DNA of 64,000 nt from Cladorrhinum sp. PSN259 (Eukaryota > Ascomycota > Sordariomycetes > Sordariales > Podosporaceae), in assembly GCA_033725935.1 (NCBI GenBank), contig MU867063.1, positions 863,694-927,693 of the forward strand, written 5' to 3'. Position 1 is the stretch's first letter; each line of letters begins with the position of its first letter. Both the position numbers and the translations under genes were made by a program. The notes beneath the pieces are model-generated. The model saw only the letters and a program-made list of their open reading frames with translations. It had not been told where the DNA came from and ran no database searches. This document shows, piece after piece, positions 1-11,854 of this stretch.

Positions 1-3000
1 GCGAATCAGGAGCCTTCTGCAAGAACCGAGGGTCATCACTCCGGACTTTGGGAAGCTTTGGTGTAATAGCGACGTCCGGCTTCTCTATTGATGGCCGGAT
101 CCGGTCTTCTTCTAAAGTGGAAGTCTTCAGGAGTTCGACCTCATCATGATCATGTATTGGAAACCGACACGGGGCGGATGGTGTGTGATTCGCAGGAGAA
201 AATGAAATTCGCTTCTGGGCAGGTTTTGGTTTTTGCTTGGATGTTTCCGGTTCAGAATCCGTCAATTCGTAGACCTCCGCGGGTGTCCTACTGGAAGCTT
301 CAACCGCAATAGCAGCACCGCCCATTGAGCTATTAGCCCTTGATTTATCTCCAAGCTCACTAGAAGCTCTAGATTGATCGTTGCTGGGCCCGAAAGTTTG
401 GGAGGGGTTCCCAGTTGCGGTGGAGCTTTCGCGGCTCTTCTTGTCAGAAAGACTTTTACTGTCTAGCGGGATCTTCTGTTGACAAAGTATAGTATCGCGC
501 CAATATACTCGAAACTTCGATGGGTCGAAATTCCAATCCATAGCCTCCTTGCTCAAAATTGCTTGAATGAATTCGTCTGGTCTCCGGACGAACTCCTGGA
601 TGTAAGCAAGAAGGTATATGCCACAATCGCAAAAGTTGTCTTGGGTGGGAATGTTCGTTGCCTTCATTCCAAATGGACTGGGCACATCAGTGATGGTTTT
701 GTTCCGCTTGTGCTCAAACTCTGCGATGAGATACTTCTTCAACACCGTGACAGCTGGCGAATGTCCCTGGTTAAGTGAGTCTAAAGTGATGATACGGGGA
801 TCCCCAAGCTTTGGCCTTCTTGAGGGCACTATTGAGGACTTCCTGCGCTGCTTTGTCTTTATGGTCGGTGATAGAGCGGCACCGGCGTCCTTATCATCCG
901 TAATAAGATCCACAATATCTGACCTCACAAGAGATTGACCAGCAGCATTGTCGATCGACAAATAACTCGAGTTGTTGATAGTGGTCTTTCCCATCGCTTG
1001 CAAATTGCCCTCATCATCCATGCCGGTCATTTTTACGTCAGACGAATCCGCATTGTTTGATGGCTCTGGGATATTAGTTCTATTGCCACTCGCATCCGCC
1101 ATCTCTGCTGCGCTCGACTCCGTGGGTTGGGCGAGATCGGGATCTAATCGCCCGGGATTGCATATGATGGCAACCCACCAATGGAAGTTCTCATTGACTG
1201 GGACGACGATGTAGTCGTAAGATAGCAAATCGACCTTCGCGGTCCAATTCTTAACGCTGTCATAGTTGATTGTACCTCTAGGACCCTTCAACTTTGTATA
1301 GAAAAACGAATTGTGAAAGTAGGCCCTTTTGTTTATGTTTTGGTCTCGGTTCGCAAACTCGTCAAAAAGGTAGCGCAGACCAAAACTGATGAGGTTATCG
1401 TTCAGGAACTGCCCTTCATCTAGTCTGGGAATGTCATCCTTGTCTACCGTAGTACGCTTATAGACAAGCGGAGTCGCCCACTGCTCTTCCCACTCAGGAT
1501 GCTCCTCGGTCCATCGTTGAGGAGCTGGCAACTTTTCGACGTCAATGGACGCTCGTGGTGAAATGATATCTAACCCAGAATTACACTGCGTCGACCTTAG
1601 AGAACGGTCGGGGCGGTCTCTAGTTTGGCCATGAATTGGAAGTTGAACGGAGGGCTGGGGTGGGCGCCGAGTTGGCACTGGGCTTTGAGCTTCAGTAGGC
1701 TGCGGTCTCTCTTCGGAGACCTGCATTTGAGACCGAAGGGGGACTCGAGAATTAGGACTAGCTTGTAAGGGCGAGCTGGCTAAGATAGCTGAGCCCGGAA
1801 ACTCTCTGTTGCGAGGAGAGATTTCAGGCTGCTGACGGGAAGGAGGCCTCGAAGAGGCTTGCCCCTGCGCAGATTGGAGGGCACGATTTATTCCATCATT
1901 TAACCTGTCGTAAATTGTGGCGAGTTTATTGCTAGATCGGCCATCAGTTAGCTCAGTCAAGGTCAGAAATATGCTTCGTTGGACCAAACGAACCTTTCTT
2001 CCTCTACCAGTCCCACAGATGGCATGGATCGCTGAACCCACTCCTTAACACGATTGGCCGTGCTAGATGCGGCAAATTTGACGACCATAAGAGCTCCGAT
2101 TCCGCAATTCTCGTCTGTCGCCTGGGTGATTTTGATGTACGGACTATCGGGGCTGTACGACAAAGTTTTCACTTTCTCTGTGATCTTGAGCCACTGAAAT
2201 GGCTCTGCCTGTTCTCCGTCCTTGGTAAAAGCACGCAACTCCATCTTCGTGGCCATCACTTTTGGTGTTAATAAGCAGCCTGAGCCTGCGATATACCTCC
2301 AAGTCTTCTGGCAGACGGCCGCCTTTACCTCGAACCCCGGAACAGGGCCTTGGTTAGACGTCACCTTGGCCTTTCTAGCAACATTTGCAGAACGGTTTAC
2401 CGAAGAGTTACCGGGCGGCTCATAGCTCAACTCGTCATAGCCAGTGTCGGCACCCCCTAGCCGCTTCTTGCCTCTGGACTTGTTGATTCCTTGTAAAATC
2501 GGAACGTCTGCGGAGTCGTTCTGATATTCTAACACGGCCTTTCGGTGGTTCGGAGCCATGGGCTTGGGATTGTGAGCTATCTCGTCCATCTCTTCGTCTT
2601 GTATGTCGTCTTTATTGCCTCGAGATTTCCGTCGACGTCGGTGCGAACGATTATGTCCAGGCATGCTGAAGGATTCGTACATTCTGGAGGTCAAGATGGG
2701 CGAATGCGAGATCGTCAGACTTGTCGCGCTTTCTCGTCGCCTCACGGGCGCAGTCCCTTCGCGGTCAAAGTCTTCAATCTCCTCGGTTGCTGATCGCAGA
2801 TTCTGCTCCGATAAGGACATCGAAGACATCAGCCTCTGTCGTTTTGGTGGTGGGGGATCGGTGTGCGTATTCGAGGGAGCAGGGCGCCGTTGAGCGGCAG
2901 GCCGGGCCGCGCTGGGATCGGCATCGAGGGTGTTGACAGCCCTAGGGCCGAGGCTCCCAAAGGTTTTTCTCTACCAACAGTGAGCAAGCACATCAGATGA

Positions 3001-3053
3001 AAGCAAGGGTCGAGAGGAGAATCCATACAAATATTTCACCGAAGCCAACCATG
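1..3053 (-). CDS. ULP2: Ulp2-type SUMO-specific cysteine protease (C48), C-terminus beyond window
   Basis: Removes SUMO and trims poly-SUMO chains in the nucleus. Read on the minus strand as three exons: 3053-3030 (MVGFGEIF), 2970-1994 and 1931 to the left edge. The middle exon has a basic, Ser-rich N-terminus and then a PH-like fold region. The last exon holds the C48 catalytic core: WEEQWATPLVYKR, then His in NFHWW (codon 1181-1183), Asp in TLDSL (779-781) and the nucleophile Cys in CDCGIYLL (623-625). About 130 residues separate His from Asp; such an insert inside the catalytic domain is characteristic of Ulp2 rather than Ulp1. The frame is still open at base 1, so the C-terminal tail is missing. 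The 62-base intron 1932-1993 is well supported by branch GCTAACTG and frame continuity. The first, 24-base exon is less sure; translation could start at the ATG at 2829. Confidence 0.85.
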
Positions 3054-4159
3054 CTGCCTCTTCTTCTCACAGGACTGATTTTTAAACAAGTCAACTCGCG
3101 TAATTCGCCATGGTTGGAGTGGTACGGCCCATACCCATGATCTGAAAACGAATTTTGGGTTCTGTGGAAATCGAGGAGTTCTCTGTTTCGACTGTGTCAG
3201 TAATTAGTGGCGCAAATTACTTGGTTTGGAGAGCGTACTACTTCTTGATCTTCGCATCCTGGGGACTTGGGAGGGTTGGTGTCGTCTCGATAGCCAGGGC
3301 AACGGCAATAACGATGCAGCCGGCAATTGCCTTGTTCCAACGATGCTATTCAAGGATCCTGGAGTTGGCTCGCTGAGTCGCTGGTGAAGTGAATCGTTGG
3401 GGCTCAGTGGGGTTTGGCTTAGGGTGTAGCTCTGGGTCGCACTTCCACGGAGCCGCTGCAATTTGGAAGAACGTGTGGTCTCTGTTGATTTGGCGGGGAA
3501 CAGAATTTATTTTACAAGACAGAGTTTGTTCTCGTCAGACAAATTCGCAGTTTGCGCATTCCACTTGCCAAGCCTGGCTTTCTTGATGTCACGCGCGAGG
3601 CAGGCGGTATGCTTGGGATCGTGCCGGCCGGGGGAAGCCACCCCTGTATCCGACAGGCCAGTCGCAACTCCAAGTTGTCCAACGGAATTTGTTCTTGCAC
3701 GTGTCAATCCGAATCACGACGTCCGAGTCTCTGAGAAGGTGCCAGCTCGTTTGAGAATTGTCTTACCAGGAACGTAGGCATCTAGGCAGCAAACGCGAAA
3801 TTGGCTTTTCTGGTGGGCCAGTTCAGATTAGAGAGTTTATCTGGAACTTTTATGTGGAGAGCTGCCGTGCAGCAGCAGCAGCATGCTCTCCACAACCATG
3901 CATGCACCCCCACTCCGTCACTTCGGATTAGGGTCACTCTGCAGCGTCACTTGATGACCATCTTTACTGCTTCCTGTGTTTCGTTGCAATTTCATAGAGT
4001 ATGCTTTCGAAGAGGAAACTTGCATGATATCCAGCTGCTTGATTTTGATTTAAAATCCACTCACAGACTCTGCGTCTCATGTCGCACACTCAGCCCGGAC
4101 CGCGGCCTCCCTCTCACTTACTACTACCTCCTCACACACTCCATTAACAACCATCCATC
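3054..4159. other. intergenic, divergent promoter region
   Basis: Lies between the SUMO protease and the oxidoreductase gene, which are transcribed away from each other. Several open frames of 60-120 codons cross it, but none has a recognisable domain, a good start context or splice signals. I see no repeat or RNA gene. Confidence 0.5.
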
Positions 4160-5180
4160 ATGACAACCAAAGAAAGCCACATAGACAGGACATCTCATGA
4201 ACCTCGTGAATCTGTAAGCTTCCACACATCAACATCCCCAACCTCACCAAAGCCAAAACCACTTATACCCGAAACAGTCTCTCCACACACTCACCATAAC
4301 CTCAATCAACCAAATCTCACCCACAGTCCGCATCTTCACCCTCACATCCCCAGTTGGGACTCCAATAAAATATCTCCCAGGCCAATGGGTAGACCTTTAC
4401 TACCCTCCGTTTCCGCAAGATCAAAAACCAGGAGGTTTCACCATAACCTCCTCCCCATTCCCGCCCTCAGACACAATCGAATTAGCGATCCAGCTTCCTC
4501 CTTCATCACTGGCACCCTCCCCACCAACAGCATACCTCTGGCAGTCTCCTTCCTCTCTCTTACTCAACACACCTCTCAAAATCCGCACAGGCGGATCTTT
4601 CACCTATCCACCTCCACCATCTGTTCCATTCAGACGAGTAATATTCATAGCAGGCGGAATGGGGATCAACCCCCTGATGAGTATGCTCGACTACCTACAC
4701 CCACACATAGTAAATGCTGCCGCTCAAGAAAGAGAAGGTCCAGACGGTGCTTGGTTAGAGGGGACCAAGGGTTCTGTACAAGTCTTGTATGGAGTCAAAG
4801 AACCAGAAGGAGGGATACAAGGCAAAGTAGGAGAGGTGTTATTTCTCGAGAGAATCGCTAGGTGTTTTGACCCGCGCGGAGGAAGGGCTTTACAAGGTGG
4901 TGTGAGATTATTTGTTACGGGAGGTGATGGTGGAGGACCAGAGAAGGAAGAAGAAAACAAAACTGTTAGTGTCAGTGGAATAGACGTTCCAATTGTAGGG
5001 AGGAGGATTGGGATGGACGATATCAGGGCTGTAATCGGAGATCACCACACCAACAAGGATCAGACGGTGGTCTACGTATGCGGTCCGCCAAAAATGACAG
5101 ACGAACTTGTAGAAGGGTTGACATCCCCGGAAGGACTGGGGATGGCTGCAGAAAGAGTCTTTTATGAGAAGTGGTGGTGA
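4160..5180 (+). CDS. oxidoreductase NAD-binding domain protein (OXNAD1-like)
   Basis: A ferredoxin-NADP reductase-fold protein expected to bind a flavin and NAD(P)H. Exon 1 is 4160-4213 and exon 2 is 4278-5180, giving 318 residues. The 64-base intron starts GTAAGC and ends AACAG. After splicing the protein reads through a typical FAD-binding barrel: TITSINQISPTVRIFTL, then GQWVDLYYP and GGFTITSSP. The NAD-binding half follows, with IFIAGGMGINPLMSML (the Gly-rich dinucleotide loop) and VYVCGPPKMTDELVE near the C-terminus. Length and motif order match OXNAD1-like proteins, which are often mitochondrial; I see no clear presequence. The physiological substrate is unknown. Confidence 0.85.
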
Positions 5181-5292
5181 ACAGAACAAGATTAGCATTG
5201 TTTGGTATCTCTGTTTTGGAAGGCATACCAAAGATAGTGTTCAACTTGTCGGAAGCACCCCACTAAGCTAATTAAATTGTTTGCCCTATCAA

Positions 5293-8157
5293 TCACTCTC
5301 TCCCGGGAGCCGGAGCCGCAGCCGGCGCACCAACTAGCCAACCAACACCCGAAACTAAAGTTCCCATGGCTGCATTCTTCAACTGATCTCTCTTCCTTGC
5401 CCTCTTCTGTGTATCATCCCCATTGTCATCCGACCCGGCAACCGAATGGTCAGCAGTGTTGGTGCTGTCCGTACTATTCCTTCCGCCGCCAACAAGACCG
5501 AATCCTGCTGAACGTTGCAGGCCCGACAATGAAGAAAGGTTCTTTTGGGCTGAGAGCGTACTTGCCCTCGCCAGATCAAATAGAGACATGGGCGCCGCGT
5601 CTTCCGCTTGTTGACGCCGTGATGACGGAGCCGCCGGCTTGGTGGTGTTCCTAGGGGCTGCTGCCGTGGTATTGAACCCACCAGGCATACCTTTCATGCC
5701 ATGGATTGTGTCACCTCTAGAATCCCACTCGTCCTCCTGTTCTTGCTCAGCTTTTAACGCCGCATCAAGCTCCTCTTCTGCGCGGCGGAAAGCGTTGAGA
5801 ATCTGCTGAAGTGTAGGCGGTGGAGCAATGCGGAGAGCGGTTGCAAGACATTCGATGCGTTGCTCTAGGTGACGAATTTCGGGGTTTGCATTCCCATTAC
5901 CGAAGTGAGTTGGGCGTACAGTGCGTGCTGTACGCCGATAACTTCCCGCTTGAAGAGCTGCTTTCCAGGAGTAGTCATCTTGGGAGGTGACCGCAGGGTT
6001 GTTGAGGGAAGAGAGACGGTTGACGACATAGGAATAGGCCGTTTCGAAATCATCCTCCGTCAGGGCGGTGTCAATGCACATGGCTGTAATGCGCCTTTCA
6101 GCATTTGCGCGGTGAATTGCTTCTTCCTCGTGAGAAAGAAGAGGTTTATCTCGAGTTGTAAGGCCGGCTTGAACCATCCGGGCTCCGAGATCAACGAGAT
6201 CTCGTAACCTCAGGTAGCTCTTCGGGTTCTGCTCCAGAATCCTCTCAACAATTGAGATCGGATCAGTGTGGACTCGGAGCACAATTGGAGTAAAAGGTTC
6301 GCCTTGTTTGAGTACAAGGCGATACTCGCTCAGAGCATGAGTTGCTGCGAGCAACGCCTCTACCCTCTTCGCAATGGGACCCGCCTTTTCTATTGTTTTT
6401 GGGAAAGCCTTGATTCTGATGGATTGTTAGTGGCATCACGCAAAACCAGCTGGGTAGACTTACATGTCGTCGCATCTCTTGAGTCCACCGCGAGTTCGGT
6501 TGGGATTAGAAGAATTGTCATATGCCGCCATGGCAGCGGCTTGAATAGTTTCCTGCATCAGCTTTGTAGCAATAGGCTTGTCTGGGGAATCTTCATATAC
6601 AGATCGTGCAAGCTCGTATCCTATCAGAATATTAGCGGTTTGTCCCCCTTTTGTTACAGCATCAAACGTACTTTGATTGGAAAGTAGTGTCTTGAAAATC
6701 TCTACCTCCAAGAACTCCTTCTTCACCTGGCTGAAGATGCCATTCGGGGTGGCTTCAGCCCAAGAGGCCTCTTCCGCACCCCAGTCCCTTAGCCATAAGA
6801 TTTCATTTCTAGCTCTGATCCAGAATTTATCATCTGATTTCGGACCATTGTTGCCAAGGGCATGAATGAACTTGACGGCTTCAGCCTTCTGTTCTCGCTC
6901 GTCTTGGAGCAAAGCTAGCTCGCCCGCCTTTCTAACTGTGCAGGCACAGCCGGCCTTGGTCAGAATGTGAGCACTCAGAACCAGAGCTTGTAAGAAGATC
7001 GTGGGTGCGCTGTTTGGCGATGTAAGAGGATTCGAGTTTCTCAAAATATCGTTACGCATATATGTTGAATGTTTCGCTGAAATGATATCATCGGGAATTT
7101 GTTCTGCAAGAGGAGGTAAAAGTGCTAGTGCAGATGATAAGGGGGCGAATGGTTCAAGGTCACAGAGGGTTGCAACCTTGGCGACAATACTATATGCACA
7201 CTCTAATGCATCAGTTGAAGCCTCCGGAATGAGATATGAGGATGCCAAAGCTGCGCGAGCGTATTCCTGCTGCACATGTTCCTCTTGCTGATCACTCAGC
7301 CTCAAGACACCCCAGCCAGCCAAATCAGCGTCCTTTGGCCCATCCCATTGTAGGATTGCGCTGGCAGCTACTTTCCAATTCTTTGAAGCCCGTGTGGTGA
7401 GCCATTTGAGGAACTCATCCCATCCGGGACACAGTCCTTCGTCCTCATCGCCGCCGGGAGTATTACTTTGTTTCCTGTGCCTCCATTTTTTCTCGTCGTA
7501 CAACCACGGCCCAAGTAAGCCCTTCAGGTCCCGGCCGACAAGATTTAGGTCCTCCTCATGACTGCCAGTTTGCGACAACAGCAGATTCACTGCCACACGG
7601 TCTGGCAGCTGCTCGAAGGCCGAAAGTGTGTATTGAACAGGCTCTTCTGGGTGGTATTCGCAATTACGTCTCAATAGTGGTAGTATGGTCGATATCAACA
7701 GGGTTCGTACATATGGTGAGTGATCTATGAAGGGTAGGAGCAGATTCGGTAATTCGTCGAGCAAGCCAGCCTCCTCATCCACCTTGTATGACCTTCGCAG
7801 AAGAAATAGCGTCAAAGAATCATCCTCAGGTCTGCCTGCAAACTTCAAGGGAAGTAGATGCAGTTTTCGAACCTTCTTTGCCGCATCCTCCTCGGCCAGC
7901 CCTTCAACTGATGAGCAGTCGATTGTTTGAGTGTTGCTTTCTGGAAAACTACCCTTCTCGAGGTGTTCAATGAAGTCGACATATTTACTGGACTGTAAGG
8001 TTTCGGGGAGATATGTCAGAAGTATGCGCAGCAGTATATCCCTTCGTAAAATATTGTCGTGACGAGCTGCGAGGGCTGTCAAGCTGTCAATGTCGGCATT
8101 GACAGCAAGGTGCACAGCGAGAAGGATGAGCTTTGCGGGCGAGAGCGAAGTCGCCAT
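5293..8157 (-). CDS. SEC39: Sec39 domain protein, Dsl1/NRZ tether subunit
   Basis: A subunit of the ER-resident Dsl1 tethering complex that captures Golgi-derived COPI vesicles (the counterpart of animal NAG/NBAS). Exon 1 is 8157-6464 and exon 2 is 6415-5293, giving 938 residues. The 48-base intron has a perfect GTAAGT donor and a CACTAAC branch, and joining restores RCDDIIKAFPKTIEKAG. The N-terminus MATSLSPAKLILLAVHLAVN begins the helical repeat array seen in Sec39 homologues. The last 130 residues are a low-complexity Ala/Ser/Gln-rich tail with a hydrophobic patch. The protein is longer than yeast Sec39 but in line with filamentous fungi. The gene converges with the oxidoreductase, with about 110 bases between stops. 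Confidence 0.85.
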
Positions 8158-8588
8158 TATTATTGGTGTATTATTGGAAGTTCGAAGGACTAGAGTGAAA
8201 TTTCATGACTGAAGGTTGGCGTCCTGGACTGGGGCTGCGAATCGAGGTCTCGTCGGGCGCAGCTTCAGGTGTAACTTTCAGGTCGATGGTGACCTGAACA
8301 AGGACACGGAGCTCCCTGTGAAGTACGGCGGGGTGATGAACACATGGGCTCTTGGCATCTTCAATGTAGGAGCAGGGATTAGGTCATTGGCGGAATACGG
8401 CGTATCCATTGGCTCGGAGTGGATTGATGTGGGGGCTCATGTGGCTTGGAGCTGGGAAGCTGTGGCTTCTGTGTCTCTGTCCAAGCTCCAATTCGAGACC
8501 CGTGCATTGCACATCGCCGACGACATCCATACCCTCTCCCCGACCTGCTTCCCAGCCCCAACACGCGCAGGCGTCTACACAGCCCATC
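8158..8588. promoter_or_regulatory. shared divergent promoter of SEC39 and the complex I subunit gene
   Basis: These 431 bases separate two start codons on opposite strands, so both promoters must lie here. The open frames that cross it have no family features. I could not identify a specific regulatory site. Confidence 0.4.
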
Positions 8589-9035
8589 ATGGCGTCCGGT
8601 TACGGCTTGAACGGCGGTAAGTGCTTTGCGTAACTTCCAATGGCTTCAATTGGGCACCTCAACTAACAAAGCTCTCACCAGGTCCGTCTCGGTGCTTCCC
8701 CTTCTGGCAGGAGCTCCTCGCATGCTATGTGGTCAACACCAACGAGGATGATGATTCCGGCAAGAAGAAGTGCTTGGGCCCCATGGAGGATTACTACGAG
8801 TGCTTGCATCACAGAAAGGAGGTTCGCAAACACCCAAGCAACATGCCCAAACACCTAACGACAGGCGCTGATTCGGTTTTCAACACAGGCTGCCAGAACT
8901 CTAGCCCTCCAGGCTGCTTATCGAAAGGCCGAGGCCCGAAAGTTGAAAGAGAACCCCCCGGATGCAGGTCAAATACGGAATCTAGGGTTGCTAGACAAGG
9001 AGGAGGAGACGAAGAAGTTTTTGGGGGCCAGTTAA
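8589..9035 (+). CDS. NADH:ubiquinone oxidoreductase 15 kDa subunit (NDUFS5-type)
   Basis: An accessory subunit of mitochondrial complex I on the intermembrane-space side. Exons 8589-8616, 8682-8821 and 8889-9035 give 104 residues. The protein starts MASGYGLNGGPSRCFPFWQE and carries the twin CX9C signature of Mia40-imported proteins: CFPFWQELLAC and CLGPMEDYYEC, each with exactly nine residues between cysteines. The C-terminal half is a charged helix (AARTLALQAAYRKAEARKL) as expected. Introns of 65 and 67 bases have AACTAAC and CCTAACG branch points. Length and architecture fit the family. I am confident of both family and gene structure. Confidence 0.93.
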
Positions 9036-9630
9036 ATGGACAGGGAAATGACGGCAATGACCAATATCCCGTGCGCGTACATACATGCTCAACAATTGGA
9101 CTCGGAGTTTTTGTTAATCTTGAGATATTGCGGTTTGTGACAGGGTTTTTTGGAGTGATTGATTCCCAAGTTCATTGCTATGTGCATCTTGCCAACCATA
9201 CAGCAAACACAGTTGATATTGCAGTAGCATCAGATTGCGGTTGCAGAGACGTTGCTGCCGGTTACGGAAACCAGGTATTCGCTATTGCAAGATCAGATGA
9301 AAACAGACACCAAAAGGGTGTTGGCTCGCTACTTCAGCAGCAAGTCGCAACTTCACTGTGGTGCGGGTACCCAGCTCGTTCCTTCCCTTTCATCCCTTCT
9401 ACAGCGCGTGTATTCACTCTCAACCTAGAATCTGAACTTGAACTCCGGCATTGCATCCTATCGATTTCTTGCAGCAGCCTGGTGTGCTCCATTATTGCAT
9501 CACCATCACCCGGCAACTTTGGCGATTTGTGAGATCCAAGAGTGCATCTACCTGAACTAGTTACAGGTGTTTGCATTGCGCTACGCAGTCTCTTCTACAT
9601 GATCGTTCCCTGAAAAGCCGACCCATCACG
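9036..9630. other. intergenic between two same-strand genes
   Basis: Holds the 3' UTR of the complex I subunit gene and the promoter of the next gene. The frame that runs through from the upstream gene is only read-through of intron sequence. I see no repeat or RNA gene. Confidence 0.5.
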
Positions 9631-11493
9631 ATGCCCTGCCTTCGTGGCCTCGAGGTGTCACTAACAACCAAACCGGTCGATCAGCAGATACCTGAATACC
9701 CACACCCAGAGGGATCATCTGCCCGACTCTTGGGATTAGCAACCACTTCCATAGAAGGCTCGTATGGTTTTGACAGAAGAACACAACCGATATGTCCATC
9801 TCAATACCACAAGAGCAGCCCGACAATCTCAGTGTACATACCTTCGATTCCAGGTCAGTATTTGCCAGTAGATACTTGCCCAACATAGACCACGAGAGAT
9901 ACTCACTGAATTCCAGGCTCTCGATTTGCGGTAAGCTATACCGTCAACACCATACCACCTGCCCCTTGCAAGTTCATCTTTTTTCGCCTATACATCAATT
10001 CACGGCCGATCGCTGCTTGGGGGGTCGACTTGGCCAGAAGGACGAGGGGTAAAGTCGTCAAATCACTGTGGGCACCTGGAGCTCGATACAACGATCAAGT
10101 GGGATTTGAGGGCAGAAACTTTGTCTTTCTACCTGGCGAAGAGAATAAGTCTGTTGCCGAAGATGGAGGTCTAATCGAGGTCCAAGCATTCCGTGCCAAG
10201 GAGAGACGGGCTCGATCAGCCAGGTTGGAAGAGTTCCGATACCAGGAGAATTATAGCATAGCTGCTCCCAGTGTCGGCCTCGTTGACCAACCACAAGATG
10301 CAAGTTTCTACGACTGGCATCTGCTGGACGCCAAGGACTGTCCCTTTACTTGCTTCAGATTCCACTACCGCTCCTTCAAAAATCTGGAAGATCTCAACCT
10401 TATCCCACCGAACGAGCTTTCCTTCATCCAGTCGCGGTCACCCAAGCCACCAAAACGGCCTGCCTTGGTTTCCATTGACTCGGAACTTTGCAGTCCTTTG
10501 GAACGACTATCATGTATTTCGGAAAACTCGGAGTTGGATGAGGCAGTATTCGTGGATTGCAAGGCAGAACAAGACAGTCGCAAGGACATGAACAGTAAAG
10601 GGCCTTGTTACGTTTTGAAGTCTCCGCCTGAGCGTTTCGCCGCTTCAGCTACTAGAGCAAATTTGCCCCAACCAAGTAAAATAATTCGAGATGGATTCCG
10701 CGAATCTTACCTCCAAAGGCCCCTCCCTGAGCTACCCATTCATGAGCCGACAGCTGCTTCACGACGCTCATCTGCGGCATCAGCTGCTCCATCAATTACC
10801 CCTTCGCTCCGACAATATCTTGACGAGGATTCTTTTGCTCTGGATGAAGTGGAAATGGGCATAGCACAGCTTGTTCATTTACCTCCGCCCGAACCAAGTA
10901 TTCCTCCTTCCCAGGATGACGAGTTCAGCGCCGGTATTCCAGCCGACTATTCCATTTCCAACTACGAATTATCTCCCCAGTCGACCAATGACTCAATTTC
11001 AGAGAGCATGTTGTCACCAAGTACTTATATGCCCATGACAGGAACCAAGTTTGAACGTGGTCTTTCCATGTTTACTTCACCAAAACAAGCGAGACAGCCG
11101 CCTCCTATTCCGCCAAGATCAGAGGCCCGAAGGCACGCACAAACATCTCAAGGATTCTTGTCTGAATGTCAGCTACCCGAATTTTCTGGCCACAACCTTA
11201 CTCGTGCAGAGACTCTCACCATTACTGAGTCTCAATGGATGAGCCGCAGTCCTTCTCCAACTTCTTGCGCGCATATAGCCGAGGGAAACGGTGTTCGGCG
11301 TCCGTGGACTCCGCATCCAGAGCGTGACCAGGTTGCTGGTCGATCTATCTTCTCCGGTTTTCTAAAAAAGAAGAGGAGCAGGTCACCCAGTAAGCTGGCA
11401 GGTCTGGTAATCCGGCGTTTATCACCTACCAAGCCTGAACGGCCACAAGACGATAACATGGCTCCAGGAGGACGAGTTGGCAACTGGATTTGA
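9631..11493 (+). CDS. conserved fungal protein of unknown function
   Basis: I do not recognise a named family. Exon 1 is 9631-9853 and exon 2 is 9917-11493, giving 599 residues. Splicing out the 63-base intron joins YIPSIPG to SRFAVSYTVN in frame. The first 180 residues look folded and conserved: MPCLRGLEVSLTTKPVDQQI, then FRLYINSRPIAAWGVD and EGRNFVFLPG, ending with FYDWHLLDAK. The rest is disordered, Ser/Pro-rich and full of short SPS and PPIPPR segments, with a basic patch GFLKKKRSRSPSKL near the end that may be a nuclear signal or phosphorylation region. The start at 9631 was chosen because it is the first ATG in the open frame before the conserved segment. Function is not inferred. Confidence 0.75.
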
Positions 11494-11854
11494 TAGATCT
11501 CTCCAGTCCATTTTTGCCTCGTTTTGTATCATTTCATTCGGTTGATGTTTTTAACATTTTTGTCAACATTATTTGGACGATTTTATGGCACAAATAGCTA
11601 TCGGCGGATGGGAGAATGGATGAGCGAGATGTCTGTTGTTACTTATACCACGACGGATTTACGATTGTAGCGAGATAGCGGACACGAGAGTGCATGCTAA
11701 ATGCGAAGATGCATGCGGTTATGAGAAACTTGCAGGTTAGCACCGATTGTCAGTGTACATAGTGTATTATAGAACTAAATGTCATGGGGTTTTTTCCTCT
11801 TTTAAAATTTGCTTGATAGAAAGTATGTTGAAGGTACTGTGAACTTTAGAAAAA
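11494..11854. other. convergent 3' intergenic region
   Basis: AT-rich sequence between two convergent genes, expected to hold both 3' UTRs and polyadenylation sites. I see no other feature. Confidence 0.5.

Noticed and set aside
3463..3777. 104-codon open frame between the first two genes
   Set aside because: No start context, no family motif and several overlapping frames of similar length.
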